Source: Lachnoclostridium sp. (lineage in GTDB: Bacteria; Bacillota; Clostridia; Lachnospirales; Lachnospiraceae). Taken from it: a stretch of 64,000 bases of DNA. Location of the stretch: the NCBI GenBank assembly GCA_023665475.1, contig JAMPEB010000012.1, positions 28,030 through 92,029 on the forward strand, in the 5' to 3' direction. The notes below the pieces were generated by a model, which worked only from the letters and a program-made list of their open reading frames with translations, searched no databases and was not told where the DNA came from. Positions 1-9,312 of the stretch are shown here, one piece after another. The number at the start of each line of letters is the position of its first letter. The stretch's first letter is position 1. The translations under genes were made by a program, and so were the position numbers.

Positions 1-2
1 AG

Positions 3-926
3 GAATTTTCTCTTGATTTGGAAGATTTAGAGCATGTGCTCGGTCATATGAAGCTTTTGGGTTCCAAGGGTACGACGGGGACACAGGCGTCTTTTTTGGA
101 GCTCTTTAACGGGGATCAGGAAACCATTGACAAGATTGATCCCATGATAGCCGCAAAGATGGGATTTGCGGAGTGTTATCCGGTATCGGGACAGACTTAT
201 TCCAGAAAGGTGGATACCAGAGTTTTAAATGTATTGGCAGGCATTGCGGCATCCGCTCACAAAATGAGCAACGATATCCGACTGTTACAGCATTTAAAAG
301 AAGTGGAGGAGCCCTTTGAAAAGAGCCAGATCGGGTCTTCCGCCATGGCATATAAGAGAAATCCCATGAGAAGCGAAAGAATTGCATCTTTGGCAAGATA
401 TGTGATGATTGACGCGTTGAATCCGGCGATTACCTCGGCAACTCAATGGTTCGAGAGAACCTTGGATGACTCTGCAAACAAGAGGCTGTCGGTTCCCGAG
501 GGATTTTTAGCCGTGGACGGTATTTTGGATTTGTGCCTTAATGTGGTGGACGGTCTGGTGGTGTATCCCAAGGTGATTGAGAAACATATGCTGAGTGAGC
601 TGCCTTTTATGGCAACGGAGAATATCATGATGGATGCCGTGAAAGCGGGGGGCAACCGTCAGGAACTCCACGAGCGCATCAGGGAGCTGTCCATGGAGGC
701 GGGGCGCAATGTGAAAGTGGAAGGAAAGGATAATAATCTGCTGGAGCTGATTGCGGAGGATGAAGCATTTAACATGACCTTGGAGGATTTACAGAAAGCT
801 ATGGAACCTTCCCGGTATGTGGGACGCTCCAAGGAACAGGTGGAAGCTTTTCTCGAGAAGGTAATCAGACCTGTTCTGGAGAAAAATAAAGAGCTTTTGG
901 GAGTAAAAGCGGAAATTAATGTTTAA
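3..926 (+). CDS. purB: Adenosylsuccinate lyase, C-terminal part (5' end outside window)
   Basis: The frame is open to the left edge, so the TTG at 18 is internal and the N-terminus is missing. About 307 residues remain of a family that is usually near 475. The segment KGTTGTQASFLELFNGD and the later signature-loop stretch SSAMAYKRNPMRSERI (with the family's Ser/Lys/Asn) identify the fumarase/aspartase superfamily and PurB. PurB cleaves SAICAR to AICAR and adenylosuccinate to AMP plus fumarate. It lies before a PurF-like gene and purA, so this is a purine cluster; purA makes the substrate for its second reaction. Confidence 0.95.
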   Translation, partial: EFSLDLEDLEHVLGHMKLLGSKGTTGTQASFLELFNGDQETIDKIDPMIAAKMGFAECYPVSGQTYSRKVDTRVLNVLAGIAASAHKMSNDIRLLQHLKEVEEPFEKSQIGSSAMAYKRNPMRSERIASLARYVMIDALNPAITSATQWFERTLDDSANKRLSVPEGFLAVDGILDLCLNVVDGLVVYPKVIEKHMLSELPFMATENIMMDAVKAGGNRQELHERIRELSMEAGRNVKVEGKDNNLLELIAEDEAFNMTLEDLQKAMEPSRYVGRSKEQVEAFLEKVIRPVLEKNKELLGVKAEINV

Positions 927-977
927 AAGATACGATTCGAGCCACAAGTGAGATATACATGATGAGGGAGACAGAAT

Positions 978-2384
978 ATGGGCGGATTTTTTGGTGTTGC
1001 GGCAAAAGAGGACTGTGTATTTGATTTGTTTTTTGGGACGGATTACCATTCCCATCTGGGAACCAGACGGGCGGGCATGGCTGTTTACAGCAAGGAAAAG
1101 GGCTATGACAGGGCGATTCATAATATTGAAAATTCCCCTTTCCGCACGAAATTTGACAAAGATATGAATCAAATGAAAGGAAATCTGGGTATCGGATGCA
1201 TTTCCGATTATGAGCCGCAGCCTTTAATTGTGCGCTCCCACCACGGCACCTATGCCATTACCACGGTGGGTAAGATTAACAATACGGAAGAAATTCTTGC
1301 AGACCTTTTGAACAAGGGGCATTCCCACTTTTTAGAACTTTCCGGTGGAGATATCAATGCCACGGAGCTGGTGGCGGCGATTGTGAACCAGAGAGAGAAT
1401 CTGGTGGAAGGGATGCAGTATGCGCAGGAGCTGATAGACGGTTCCATGACCTTTTTGATCATGACTCCCAAGGGTATCTATGCGGCAAGGGACCGATTGG
1501 GCAGGACTCCTGTGTGCATCGGTAAAAAAGAGAATGCCTATTGTGTGTCTTTTGAAAATTTTGCTTATTTAAATCTGGGTTATGCGCCCGTGAGGGAGCT
1601 GGGACCCGGAGAAATTGCGGTTATGGACCCGGAGGGCGTACATACATTGGTACATCCCGGCAAGGACATGAAAATATGTACTTTTCTATGGGTGTATTAT
1701 GGTTATCCTCCTTCTTCCTATGAAGGAGTCAGTGTAGAGCAGATGCGTTATAACTGCGGAGCCAAGCTGGCTATGCGGGATAATGTGTCGCCTGATATTG
1801 TTGCGGGAGTTCCCGATTCGGGAACGGCTCATGCGGTGGGCTACGCAAATCAGTCGGGAATTCCTTTTTCCAGACCTTTTATCAAATACACGCCCACCTG
1901 GCCAAGATCTTTTATGCCCACCATTCAGACCCAGCGGAATCTGATTGCCAAGATGAAGCTGATTCCCGTGCATGATCTGATACAGGATAAGAGCCTGCTT
2001 TTGATTGACGATTCTATTGTCAGAGGCACCCAGCTTAGGGAAACCACGGAATTTCTGTATCAGAGCGGGGCAAAGGAAGTGCATATCAGACCTGCCTGTC
2101 CGCCCCTCTTGTATGGGTGTAAGTATTTGAATTTTTCAAGGTCTTCTTCGGAGATGGATTTGATTACCCGAAGGGTTTTGAAGGAAATAGAGCAGGAAGG
2201 AAGAAAGATTGACCTGAAAAACTATGTGGACCCGGATACGCCGGAATATGAGGATATGGTAGGGCGTATCGGCAGACAGTTAAATTTTACCAGCCTGCGT
2301 TTTAACAGACTGGATGATATGATTGAGGCAGTGGGAATTGACAGGGAAAGGCTGTGTACCTATTGCTGGGACGGAAGAGAGTGA
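978..2384 (+). CDS. purF: PurF-like amidophosphoribosyltransferase lacking the N-terminal catalytic cysteine
   Basis: 468 residues, class II glutamine amidotransferase fold followed by a phosphoribosyltransferase domain. The PRPP loop LLIDDSIVRGTQLRET is intact. Cysteines at CTFLWVYYG, ACPPLLYGC and the terminal LCTYC match the positions that hold a 4Fe-4S cluster in Bacillus-type PurF. The protein begins Met-Gly-Gly-Phe-Phe-Gly where active PurF has a processed Cys-Gly-(Ile/Val)-Phe-Gly, so the glutaminase nucleophile is absent. The ATG at 978 has a GAGGGA ribosome site 8 bases upstream, and no earlier start would supply the cysteine. Location between purB and purA supports a purine role. 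It may be ammonia-dependent or regulatory; the family call is firm, the activity is not. Confidence 0.85.
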   Translation: MGGFFGVAAKEDCVFDLFFGTDYHSHLGTRRAGMAVYSKEKGYDRAIHNIENSPFRTKFDKDMNQMKGNLGIGCISDYEPQPLIVRSHHGTYAITTVGKINNTEEILADLLNKGHSHFLELSGGDINATELVAAIVNQRENLVEGMQYAQELIDGSMTFLIMTPKGIYAARDRLGRTPVCIGKKENAYCVSFENFAYLNLGYAPVRELGPGEIAVMDPEGVHTLVHPGKDMKICTFLWVYYGYPPSSYEGVSVEQMRYNCGAKLAMRDNVSPDIVAGVPDSGTAHAVGYANQSGIPFSRPFIKYTPTWPRSFMPTIQTQRNLIAKMKLIPVHDLIQDKSLLLIDDSIVRGTQLRETTEFLYQSGAKEVHIRPACPPLLYGCKYLNFSRSSSEMDLITRRVLKEIEQEGRKIDLKNYVDPDTPEYEDMVGRIGRQLNFTSLRFNRLDDMIEAVGIDRERLCTYCWDGRE

Positions 2385-2466
2385 CGGTATCGGATATCGA
2401 ACCAAACGGTAATACATCAATAATTTATGTATAGTTTACCTTTGAAGGGGTAAGAATGGAGGAATT

Positions 2467-3759
2467 ATGGTTAAGGCAGTCGTAGGTGCTAACTGGGGAG
2501 ATGAAGGAAAGGGAAAGATTACGGATATGCTGGCTGAGAAGGCTGATATCGTAGTGCGTTTTCAGGGCGGCGCCAATGCAGGGCATACCATTGTCAACGG
2601 CTATGGCAAATTTGCGCTGCACACTCTGCCGTCGGGAGTATTTTACAGCCATATTACCAGCGTAATCGGCAATGGTGTTGCGTTAAACATTCCCATTCTT
2701 TTGGGAGAGATCAAATCCATTACGGACAGAAATGTTCCCATGCCTAAAATTCTGGTGTCTGACAGAGCCCAGATTGTAATGCCCTATCATATTTTGTTTG
2801 ATCAATATGAGGAGGAGAGGCTGGGAGGCAAATCCTTCGGCTCCACAAAGTCGGGCATCGCTCCTTTTTATTCCGATAAATATGCGAAAATAGGTTTTCA
2901 GGTCAGTGAGCTTTTTGACGAGGCGCGCTTAAAGGAGAAGGTGGAGCGGGTGTGTCAGGTCAAAAATGTGCTTTTAGAGCATTTGTATCACAAGCCTCTC
3001 ATTGATGTGGAGGAATTGTTCCGGACGCTGCTTGCGTACAGGGATATGATTGCACCGTATGTGGGGGATGTATCGACTTTCTTAAATCAGGCGTTAAAGG
3101 ACGGCAAAACCGTACTGCTGGAGGGGCAGCTCGGTACGCTGAAAGACCCTGATCACGGTATTTATCCCATGGTGACTTCCTCCTCTACATTGGCGGCTTA
3201 CGGCGCCATCGGCGCGGGACTTCCGCCCTACGAGATTAAGGAAATCATCACTGTCTGCAAGGCATATTCTTCCGCAGTGGGGGCAGGCGCTTTTGTGTCG
3301 GAGCTTTTCGGTGATGAGGCTGAGGAGCTGAGGCGCAGAGGCGGTGACGGAGGCGAGTATGGCGCAACTACCGGGAGACCCAGACGGGTGGGCTGGTTTG
3401 ACTGTGTGGCGTCCAAGTATGGCTGCCGTCTGCAGGGAACTACGGATGTGGCTTTTACGGTGTTGGATGTGCTGGGTTATCTGGATGAGATTTCCGTATG
3501 CACAGGATATGAGATTGACGGCAAAGTTACCGCGGATTTCCCCGTGACTTGTCAGTTGGAGAAAGCAAAACCGGTGTTCCAAAAGCTTCCCGGCTGGAAA
3601 TGTGATATCAGGGGCATCAAAAATTATGAGGAACTTCCGGAGAACTGCCGTAAATATGTAGAGTTTATCGAGGAGCAGATAGGGTTCCCCATCACTATGG
3701 TGAGCAACGGTCCCGGCAGAAGCGATATTATTTATCGCAAGAGTCCTTTGAAAAAATAG
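2467..3759 (+). CDS. purA: Adenylosuccinate synthetase
   Basis: 430 residues, full family length. It forms adenylosuccinate from IMP, aspartate and GTP, the first committed step to AMP, in the cytosol. The N-terminal P-loop-like segment ANWGDEGKGKITD carries the catalytic Asp, and NAGHTI carries the catalytic His. The IMP/GTP-binding stretch TTGRPRRVGWFD is near residues 301-312. The ATG at 2467 follows GGAGG by 6 bases. It is the third gene of the purB/purF-like/purA group, 82 bases after the PurF-like gene and 10 bases before the next gene. Confidence 0.97.
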   Translation: MVKAVVGANWGDEGKGKITDMLAEKADIVVRFQGGANAGHTIVNGYGKFALHTLPSGVFYSHITSVIGNGVALNIPILLGEIKSITDRNVPMPKILVSDRAQIVMPYHILFDQYEEERLGGKSFGSTKSGIAPFYSDKYAKIGFQVSELFDEARLKEKVERVCQVKNVLLEHLYHKPLIDVEELFRTLLAYRDMIAPYVGDVSTFLNQALKDGKTVLLEGQLGTLKDPDHGIYPMVTSSSTLAAYGAIGAGLPPYEIKEIITVCKAYSSAVGAGAFVSELFGDEAEELRRRGGDGGEYGATTGRPRRVGWFDCVASKYGCRLQGTTDVAFTVLDVLGYLDEISVCTGYEIDGKVTADFPVTCQLEKAKPVFQKLPGWKCDIRGIKNYEELPENCRKYVEFIEEQIGFPITMVSNGPGRSDIIYRKSPLKK

Positions 3760-3769
3760 AGGTATCCAA

Positions 3770-4375
3770 ATGATTCGGAATATTATTTTTGATATCGGAA
3801 ATGTGCTGGCGGATTTTCGCTGGAGAGCGTTTTTGCGGGATAAAGGCTTTGATGACGCCATGATAGAGCGGATTTCCAAAGCATCCGTGGAAAGTCCCCT
3901 GTGGAGTGAACTTGACAGGGGAGAGTGGTCTGAGGAAGAACTTCTGCAGGCATTTGTGGACAGGGATCCCGCAATTGAAAAGGAGCTGCGGGAAGCATAT
4001 AGCGATATTCGAGGTATGGTGACGCCGCGGGAGTATGCCGTTCCGTGGGTAAGAAAGCTGAAAGAAAATGGATATCAGGTGTTATATTTATCTAACTTTT
4101 CAAGAAAAGCAGAGGAAGAATGCGCGGAGTCACTGGCTTTTTTACCTTATACCGACGGAGGCATTCTGTCCTACCGGGAGAAGATGATCAAGCCTGATCC
4201 CGAGATTTACAGACTGTTATTGAAGCGGTATCATCTACAGCCGCAGGAATGCGTTTTTTTGGATGATACCCTGAAAAATATAGAGGCGGCGCAGGCTGAA
4301 GGTATGATGGGAATTTTGTTTCGCACAAAAGAACAGGCGGAAGAAGACTTGCGGGGATTGGGAGTGAAGATTTAA
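3770..4375 (+). CDS. HAD-family hydrolase (YihX-like phosphatase)
   Basis: 201 residues. Motif I is FDIGNVLADF at the N-terminus, the GNV variant typical of the YihX/sugar-phosphatase branch of the HAD superfamily. LYLSNFS is motif II, the lysine in REKMIKPDPEIY is motif III, and VFLDDTLKNIEAA is motif IV. The family dephosphorylates small phosphorylated metabolites through an aspartyl-phosphate; the substrate cannot be read from sequence. It starts 10 bases after purA and is probably co-transcribed, so a nucleotide or sugar phosphate is plausible. Confidence 0.85.
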   Translation: MIRNIIFDIGNVLADFRWRAFLRDKGFDDAMIERISKASVESPLWSELDRGEWSEEELLQAFVDRDPAIEKELREAYSDIRGMVTPREYAVPWVRKLKENGYQVLYLSNFSRKAEEECAESLAFLPYTDGGILSYREKMIKPDPEIYRLLLKRYHLQPQECVFLDDTLKNIEAAQAEGMMGILFRTKEQAEEDLRGLGVKI

Positions 4376-4398
4376 ACACAATCCGGTGGGTCTTTTTC

Positions 4399-4719
4399 TT
4401 ATATAGGCTCCTTATTTTCGGGATTTTCAGAACATATGTTATTTTTTTGCTCCACATCGGTTTTAAAATCTGCAATGGTCTTTTTGCCTGTCAGTTTGCC
4501 ATACATCCATGTGTAAATCCATATGATGAGGGGAATGGTGACAGTGCCGTACAGGCAGAGGGAGAACAATTTGCCGGAAGCGCTGTTGTCCACAAAGGCA
4601 ACAATGAATGTTGTGATATAAAGCGCCAGAAGAAGCAGGACGCCAATCATGGCAACTATCTGCTTGGAGGTTATTTTATGTGTTTCTTTTTGAGGGTTTT
4701 CTTGAGATTGTTTATTCAT
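4399..4719 (-). CDS. Small two-helix membrane protein, unknown function
   Basis: 106 residues on the minus strand, convergent with the HAD gene and divergent from recJ. After a hydrophilic, Gln/Lys/Thr-rich N-terminus of about 22 residues there are two hydrophobic segments, IVAMIGVLLLLALYITTFIV and LFSLCLYGTVTIPLIIWIYT, then a charged tail. An AGAAAGG-type ribosome site precedes the ATG (at 4719 reading leftwards). I do not recognise a family. It is the only convincing minus-strand gene; the overlapping plus-strand frame lacks these features. Confidence 0.6.
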   Translation of the reverse strand: MNKQSQENPQKETHKITSKQIVAMIGVLLLLALYITTFIVAFVDNSASGKLFSLCLYGTVTIPLIIWIYTWMYGKLTGKKTIADFKTDVEQKNNICSENPENKEPI

Positions 4720-4932
4720 AATTATATTTTATACCTTTCTGACCGTTATAGGAGAATTCTTATAGCAGCCTGCTTATCATCATAACACTTTTGAAAGAAA
4801 AAAGCAAAAGATAAAGTTAGAAATTTAAAATCTTTTGACAGAGCAAACTATTGTAGGTAGTAGGTTATTGTATATGCCAACAAATTAAATGTAAACTTAA
4901 TAAAATGCGAAATTGAGAGAGCAAAAAGGAAG

Positions 4933-4976
4933 GTTTTTCATTCCTGTTTGAGCCGTAGAAGGCGGTGGAATGGAGG
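4933..4976 (+). repeat. Dispersed leader element upstream of recJ (copy 1 of 3)
   Basis: GTTTTTCAT, then CCTGTTTGAGCCG, a short loop, GGCGGTGGAATGGAGG. It closely matches 33016-33056 before cbiG and, more loosely, 22247-22278 before the ABC ATPase gene. Its 3' end supplies the ribosome-binding site of recJ. Confidence 0.6.
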
Positions 4977-4982
4977 GGTACT

Positions 4983-6746
4983 ATGGAAAAATGGTTTGTG
5001 GCGGCTAAGAAGGCGGACTTTGACAAATGGGCAAAGGATTTCGGAATCAGCCCTGTTTTGGCGAGGATTCTCCGAAACCGGGATTTGACCGAGGAGGCGG
5101 ATATTGAGAAATTTCTGCACGGAACCTTGGAGGACTGTTATTCTCCATGGCTTTTAAAGGATATGGACAGGGCTGTGGAAGTGATAGAACAGGCAGTTTC
5201 GGAGAAAAAACTCCTTCGGGTCATTGGGGATTATGATGTGGACGGAATTTGTTCCGCTTATATCCTGACAAGGGGACTGGAAATAGTGGGGGCGGAAGTA
5301 GATACAGTGATTCCCCACAGGATGCATGATGGGTATGGATTAAATGATAATTTAATAAATGAGGCAAAAAGAGAAGGAATTGAGTTGATTGTGACCTGTG
5401 ATAATGGGATTGCAGCAGCGCCCCAGATTGTGCTGGCGGCATCCATGGGGATTTCGGTGGTGGTGACAGATCATCATGAGGTGCCTTTTACGGAGGAAGG
5501 AGGAGAGCGGAGAGAGCTTTTACCTCCCGCCCTTGCGGTGGTAGATCCCAAAAGAGGCGACTGTCCTTATCCTTATAAAAATATTTGCGGCGCAGTGGTG
5601 GCTTATAAGCTGCTGCAGGCGCTTTCGCAGCGCATGGAGCGGGAAGAATTGGAAAAAGCTTTGGAAGAGTTTCTGGAATTTGCAGCCCTTGCAACGGTTT
5701 GCGATGTGATGGAACTAAAGGATGAAAACCGCATTTTGGTAAAAGAAGGCTTACAGAGATTACGAAGAACACAAAATCAAGGTATCAAGGCATTGATGGA
5801 GGTCAATAAAATCCAGCCGGAAAAACTGAGCGCTTATCATCTGGGGTTTGTCATCGGTCCCTGTCTGAACGCAACGGGGAGGCTGGATACGGCAAAGCGT
5901 GCGCTGGAACTTTTAAGGTGTGGAACCAAGGCGGAGGCAATGAGTGCGGCAAGGGAATTAAAGGATTTGAACGACAGCCGGAAAAACCTGACCCTGCAGG
6001 GAGTGGAAGCTGCGGAACAATATATGAAAGAACACCGGATGGAACAGGATAAAGTGATGCTTATTTTTCTGCCGGATGTGCATGAGAGCCTTGCGGGGAT
6101 TATTGCCGGACGCATTCGGGAAAAGTATCATCATCCCGTGTTTGTGCTGACGAAAGGAGAGGACGGTGTCAAAGGCTCCGGGCGTTCCGTGGAAGCCTAT
6201 CATATGTTTGAGCATATGGTGAGGGCGGGACGGTATTTTACCAAGTACGGCGGGCATAAGCTGGCGGCGGGGCTTTCCATGAAGGAAGAGGACATAGAAC
6301 CTTTGCGGAAATTTTTAAATGAGGACAGCGGTCTTTGTGAGGAAGATTTTGTCCCCAGAGTGCATATTGATGTCCCCATGCCCCTTTCTTATGCGGATGC
6401 AAAGCTGGCGGAAGAGCTTTCTTTGCTGGAACCCTTTGGCGTGGAGAATCCAAAGCCCTTGTTTGCTCAAAAGAATCTGCATTTTTTGAAGGGATATAAG
6501 ATGGGAGCAAACAAAAACTGTGCAAGATTCCGGGTGCGCGCGCCGGAAGGAAAAGAAGCGGAAGTGGTGTTTTTCGGAGATTTGGAGCGGCTTGGAGATT
6601 TCTTAAATGAAAAGTATGGCAGCGGCAGCGATAATCTGCTTTATGAAAAAGGCGGAGATTTTGAATTGTCCATAACCTACCAGCTCTCGCTAAATACCTA
6701 TCAGGGAAGAACGAACCTTCAATTTATCATGCGGAATTACTGCTAG
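4983..6746 (+). CDS. recJ: Single-stranded-DNA-specific exonuclease RecJ
   Basis: 587 residues. RecJ degrades single-stranded DNA 5' to 3' in recombination and mismatch repair. DHH-family motifs: DYDVDG at residues 83-88, DNG at 140-142, DHH at 163-165; the DHHA1 part carries GSGRS and GGHKLAAG. A GTG at 4965 is in frame, but the ATG at 4983 has GGAGGGG directly upstream, so the latter is chosen. This is the shorter RecJ form without the C-terminal extension seen in Bacillus. A dispersed leader element ends at its ribosome site. Confidence 0.93.
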   Translation: MEKWFVAAKKADFDKWAKDFGISPVLARILRNRDLTEEADIEKFLHGTLEDCYSPWLLKDMDRAVEVIEQAVSEKKLLRVIGDYDVDGICSAYILTRGLEIVGAEVDTVIPHRMHDGYGLNDNLINEAKREGIELIVTCDNGIAAAPQIVLAASMGISVVVTDHHEVPFTEEGGERRELLPPALAVVDPKRGDCPYPYKNICGAVVAYKLLQALSQRMEREELEKALEEFLEFAALATVCDVMELKDENRILVKEGLQRLRRTQNQGIKALMEVNKIQPEKLSAYHLGFVIGPCLNATGRLDTAKRALELLRCGTKAEAMSAARELKDLNDSRKNLTLQGVEAAEQYMKEHRMEQDKVMLIFLPDVHESLAGIIAGRIREKYHHPVFVLTKGEDGVKGSGRSVEAYHMFEHMVRAGRYFTKYGGHKLAAGLSMKEEDIEPLRKFLNEDSGLCEEDFVPRVHIDVPMPLSYADAKLAEELSLLEPFGVENPKPLFAQKNLHFLKGYKMGANKNCARFRVRAPEGKEAEVVFFGDLERLGDFLNEKYGSGSDNLLYEKGGDFELSITYQLSLNTYQGRTNLQFIMRNYC

Positions 6747-6890
6747 GAAAGTGTCAAAAAAGAAGCCGTTCATTTTGAATTGTTATAATTTTTTAAGATT
6801 TTCATTAGAAATTAAACACATTTTAGACACAATTTTGGGATAGAATACATTTCAGATAGTTGATTTATTCACTATCTCCCCCCTCATAAG

Positions 6891-6939
6891 AAAATAGCGG
6901 AAGCACCCCGAATCCATTGGGGTGCTTCTGCTATTTTTT
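6891..6939 (+). terminator. Rho-independent terminator after recJ
   Basis: Long hairpin: left arm 6891-6909 containing GGAAGCACCCC, 9-base loop, right arm 6919-6938 containing GGGGTGCTTCTGCTATTTTT, ending in a T-run. The arms are almost fully complementary, with A-rich and T-rich outer parts, so it may act in both directions. It lies in the 300-base gap between recJ and the rubredoxin fusion. The same gap holds a 7-bp hairpin, AGATAGT at 6854-6860 with ACTATCT at 6871-6877. Confidence 0.85.
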
Positions 6940-7047
6940 GTGTTTTGCATGATAAAGACAATGGACAAACCGGATGATAATCAGTATAATAATAGACAAA
7001 GTGTGAAAGCAGAGCCATTTAAAATGGTCAGAAAAGGGAGGACTCCT

Positions 7048-7692
7048 ATGAATAAGAATGCGTTTCGTCAGTTAAGTTACGGTGTGTATGTTATCAGCAC
7101 CTGGGATAAGGGGAGAGCCACAGGATGCATAGCCAACAGCGCCATGCAGATTACTTCGGAGCCTGCAACTATTGCGGTGAGCATCAATCATGACAATTAC
7201 ACCAACCAATGTATTCAGGAAATGGGCAAGTTTGCCGTATCTGTTCTGGGAGAGCATTCGGATCCCGGAATCATTGGGACTTTTGGATTCCAAAGCGGCA
7301 GGGAGCATGATAAATTTGAGGCAGTGGAGCAGACTGTAAAAGGATATCTGCCGGTGGTTGCGGATGCCTGTGCCTATATTGTGTGTGAGGTGATTGACAA
7401 AATGGAGACCTCCACCCATACCGTATTTTTGGGAAAAGTGGTGGATGCCGATGTCTTAAAGCAGGATGACGCCATGACATATGCTTACTATCATAATGTG
7501 GTGAAAGGAAAGAGCCCGAAAAACGCTCCCACCTACATTGAGGAAGACGCCGCCCCCGAAAACTCGGGCAAGCGCTATGTGTGTGGCATCTGCGGTTATG
7601 AATATAAGGGAGATACGCCTTTTGAGGAGCTTCCGGAGGATTATGTATGTCCCATATGCGGACAGCCCAAGTCTGCCTTTACAGAGAAATAG
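7048..7692 (+). CDS. Flavin reductase-rubredoxin fusion (high-molecular-weight rubredoxin type)
   Basis: 214 residues. Residues 1-160 are a flavin-reductase-like FMN-binding domain (start [25 protein letters not shown]). Residues 176-214 are a rubredoxin with iron ligands Cys179, Cys182, Cys201 and Cys204 (VCGICGY and VCPICGQ). Fusions of this type (Hrb of acetogens) pass NAD(P)H electrons to flavodiiron oxygen or nitric-oxide reductases. A role in oxidative defence is inferred; no partner is adjacent. Upstream in-frame codons exist to 6922, but the ATG at 7048 has GGGAGG 7 bases upstream and starts the conserved domain. Confidence 0.9.
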   Translation: MNKNAFRQLSYGVYVISTWDKGRATGCIANSAMQITSEPATIAVSINHDNYTNQCIQEMGKFAVSVLGEHSDPGIIGTFGFQSGREHDKFEAVEQTVKGYLPVVADACAYIVCEVIDKMETSTHTVFLGKVVDADVLKQDDAMTYAYYHNVVKGKSPKNAPTYIEEDAAPENSGKRYVCGICGYEYKGDTPFEELPEDYVCPICGQPKSAFTEK

Positions 7693-7734
7693 GAAAGCAA
7701 TTACCAGTGAAAAGAACCGTACGGAGGCTGAAAA

Positions 7735-9312
7735 ATGTACGAATGCCCAAATTGTGGGGGGAACCTGAAATTTGATATTCCCTCCCAACAATTGGCTTGT
7801 GGGTTCTGTGATTCCAAATTTGACCCCTATGCCATCAAAAAAGAAACGGATACAGTGGACGGGGATTACTTTGAGACCAATGTATTTTCCTGTCCCCAAT
7901 GCGGCGGCGAAATGTTTGGCGGTGACAATGACGCCACGGCTTTTTGCAGTTATTGCGGAGCTTCCAATATTTTGTCCAGTCGTATCAGCAGAAAAAAGCG
8001 TCCCCAATTCATTATTCCCTTCAAAGTGACCAAGGAGGACTGCAAAAAGCTGTACAGCGACAAAATGAGAAAAGCTTTCTTTGTCCCCAAAGAATTCAAA
8101 AACGCTGATTTTATAGACGGTTTCAGAGGCATTTATATGCCTTATTGGAGTTACCGTTTTTCCCAAAAAGGGAGAATCAGTCTGCAGGGGGTTACGGAAA
8201 AGCGGAAAGGCGATTATATCTATAAGGATTATTATACCCTGTCAGGGGATTTGGATGCAGGATATGCAGGGTATTCCAATGACGCCTCTGCCAATTTTTA
8301 CGATAACATCAGTCAGGCGCTGGGACCTTATACCGCCAATCAGATAATGAATTTTACCCCGTCTTTCTTAAGCGGTTTTTATGCGGAAATAGCGGATGTA
8401 AGTCCCGCTGTCTATCAGGAGGACGCCGAAGAGATAGTTACGGAGGCAACCTGTGACAGACTGCGCAGGGATGCGGTTTTCCGCAAATATGGCCTTGTGC
8501 TGCCCTCCGGAAGCAAAAGGGCAGCAGCGTTACATACAAACTGTGACGGGAAGGACAGCGCCATGTTTCCTGTGTGGTTCATGTCTTATCGGAATAAGGA
8601 CCGTATTGCCTATGCCACGGTGAACGGGCAGACAGGAAAGATTGTAGCCGATCTGCCTGTGGATGAGAAGCGGTTTTTCGGAAGTTCCCTGCTGCTTGCG
8701 ATTCCTCTGTTTTTGATTCTGAATTTGTTTCTCATGCTGCGGCCCATAGTTTTATTGCTCTGCAGCGCGGTGCTGGCGTTAGCGGCGACGGCGCTCTATA
8801 GCGGAGAGCTCTCCAAAATCCTTGCCAAGGAGAGCAACGAAGATGACAGAGGGCTGCAGACCAAAAAAGCGGGCAAGCTCATAACGAAGAAAAAGAAAAA
8901 GAAAACGGTGGCAAGCACGGCAATAACAGTCGTTATTGTTTTTCTGGCGATGAACAGGCTGGAGCTTATTTTTAGCCTTCTCCGTATTGCCGGCGGTTCT
9001 CTGACGCAGATTCTCATATGGCTGGCTGTGGCGGTCTGTATGGGTCTTTTGTGTGCATCAGGTATAAAAAAGTACAAAAATGTCGAGAAATTAAGGGGAG
9101 GTCTGGGCTTTCTCTTTGCAGCGGCGGCGATTGTGGCGGGGGGTATCATAGCCATATGGCAGCCGGTGTCGGATTTGTGGTATTACGGCGCAGCCCTGAT
9201 GATTTTGTTGACAGTGGTTTTCATTCTGGCGGATTTGATACGCAATTATAACAAACTTGCCATGAGGAAGCTTCCTCAGTTTGAGAAAAGAGGAGGCGAC
9301 GACAATGCTTAA
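7735..9312 (+). CDS. Double zinc-ribbon membrane protein
   Basis: 525 residues. Two N-terminal zinc ribbons: Cys4/7/22/25 and Cys53/56/71/74. A soluble region to about residue 310 contains GFRGIYMPYWSYRF. The C-terminal third has at least four hydrophobic segments interrupted by a Lys-rich stretch (KKKKKK). The arrangement matches TFIIB-type zinc-ribbon membrane proteins of unknown function common in Clostridia. It overlaps the TPM-domain gene by 8 bases, so the two are translationally coupled and likely act together at the membrane. The ATG at 7735 follows GGAGG. Confidence 0.8.
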   Translation: MYECPNCGGNLKFDIPSQQLACGFCDSKFDPYAIKKETDTVDGDYFETNVFSCPQCGGEMFGGDNDATAFCSYCGASNILSSRISRKKRPQFIIPFKVTKEDCKKLYSDKMRKAFFVPKEFKNADFIDGFRGIYMPYWSYRFSQKGRISLQGVTEKRKGDYIYKDYYTLSGDLDAGYAGYSNDASANFYDNISQALGPYTANQIMNFTPSFLSGFYAEIADVSPAVYQEDAEEIVTEATCDRLRRDAVFRKYGLVLPSGSKRAAALHTNCDGKDSAMFPVWFMSYRNKDRIAYATVNGQTGKIVADLPVDEKRFFGSSLLLAIPLFLILNLFLMLRPIVLLLCSAVLALAATALYSGELSKILAKESNEDDRGLQTKKAGKLITKKKKKKTVASTAITVVIVFLAMNRLELIFSLLRIAGGSLTQILIWLAVAVCMGLLCASGIKKYKNVEKLRGGLGFLFAAAAIVAGGIIAIWQPVSDLWYYGAALMILLTVVFILADLIRNYNKLAMRKLPQFEKRGGDDNA

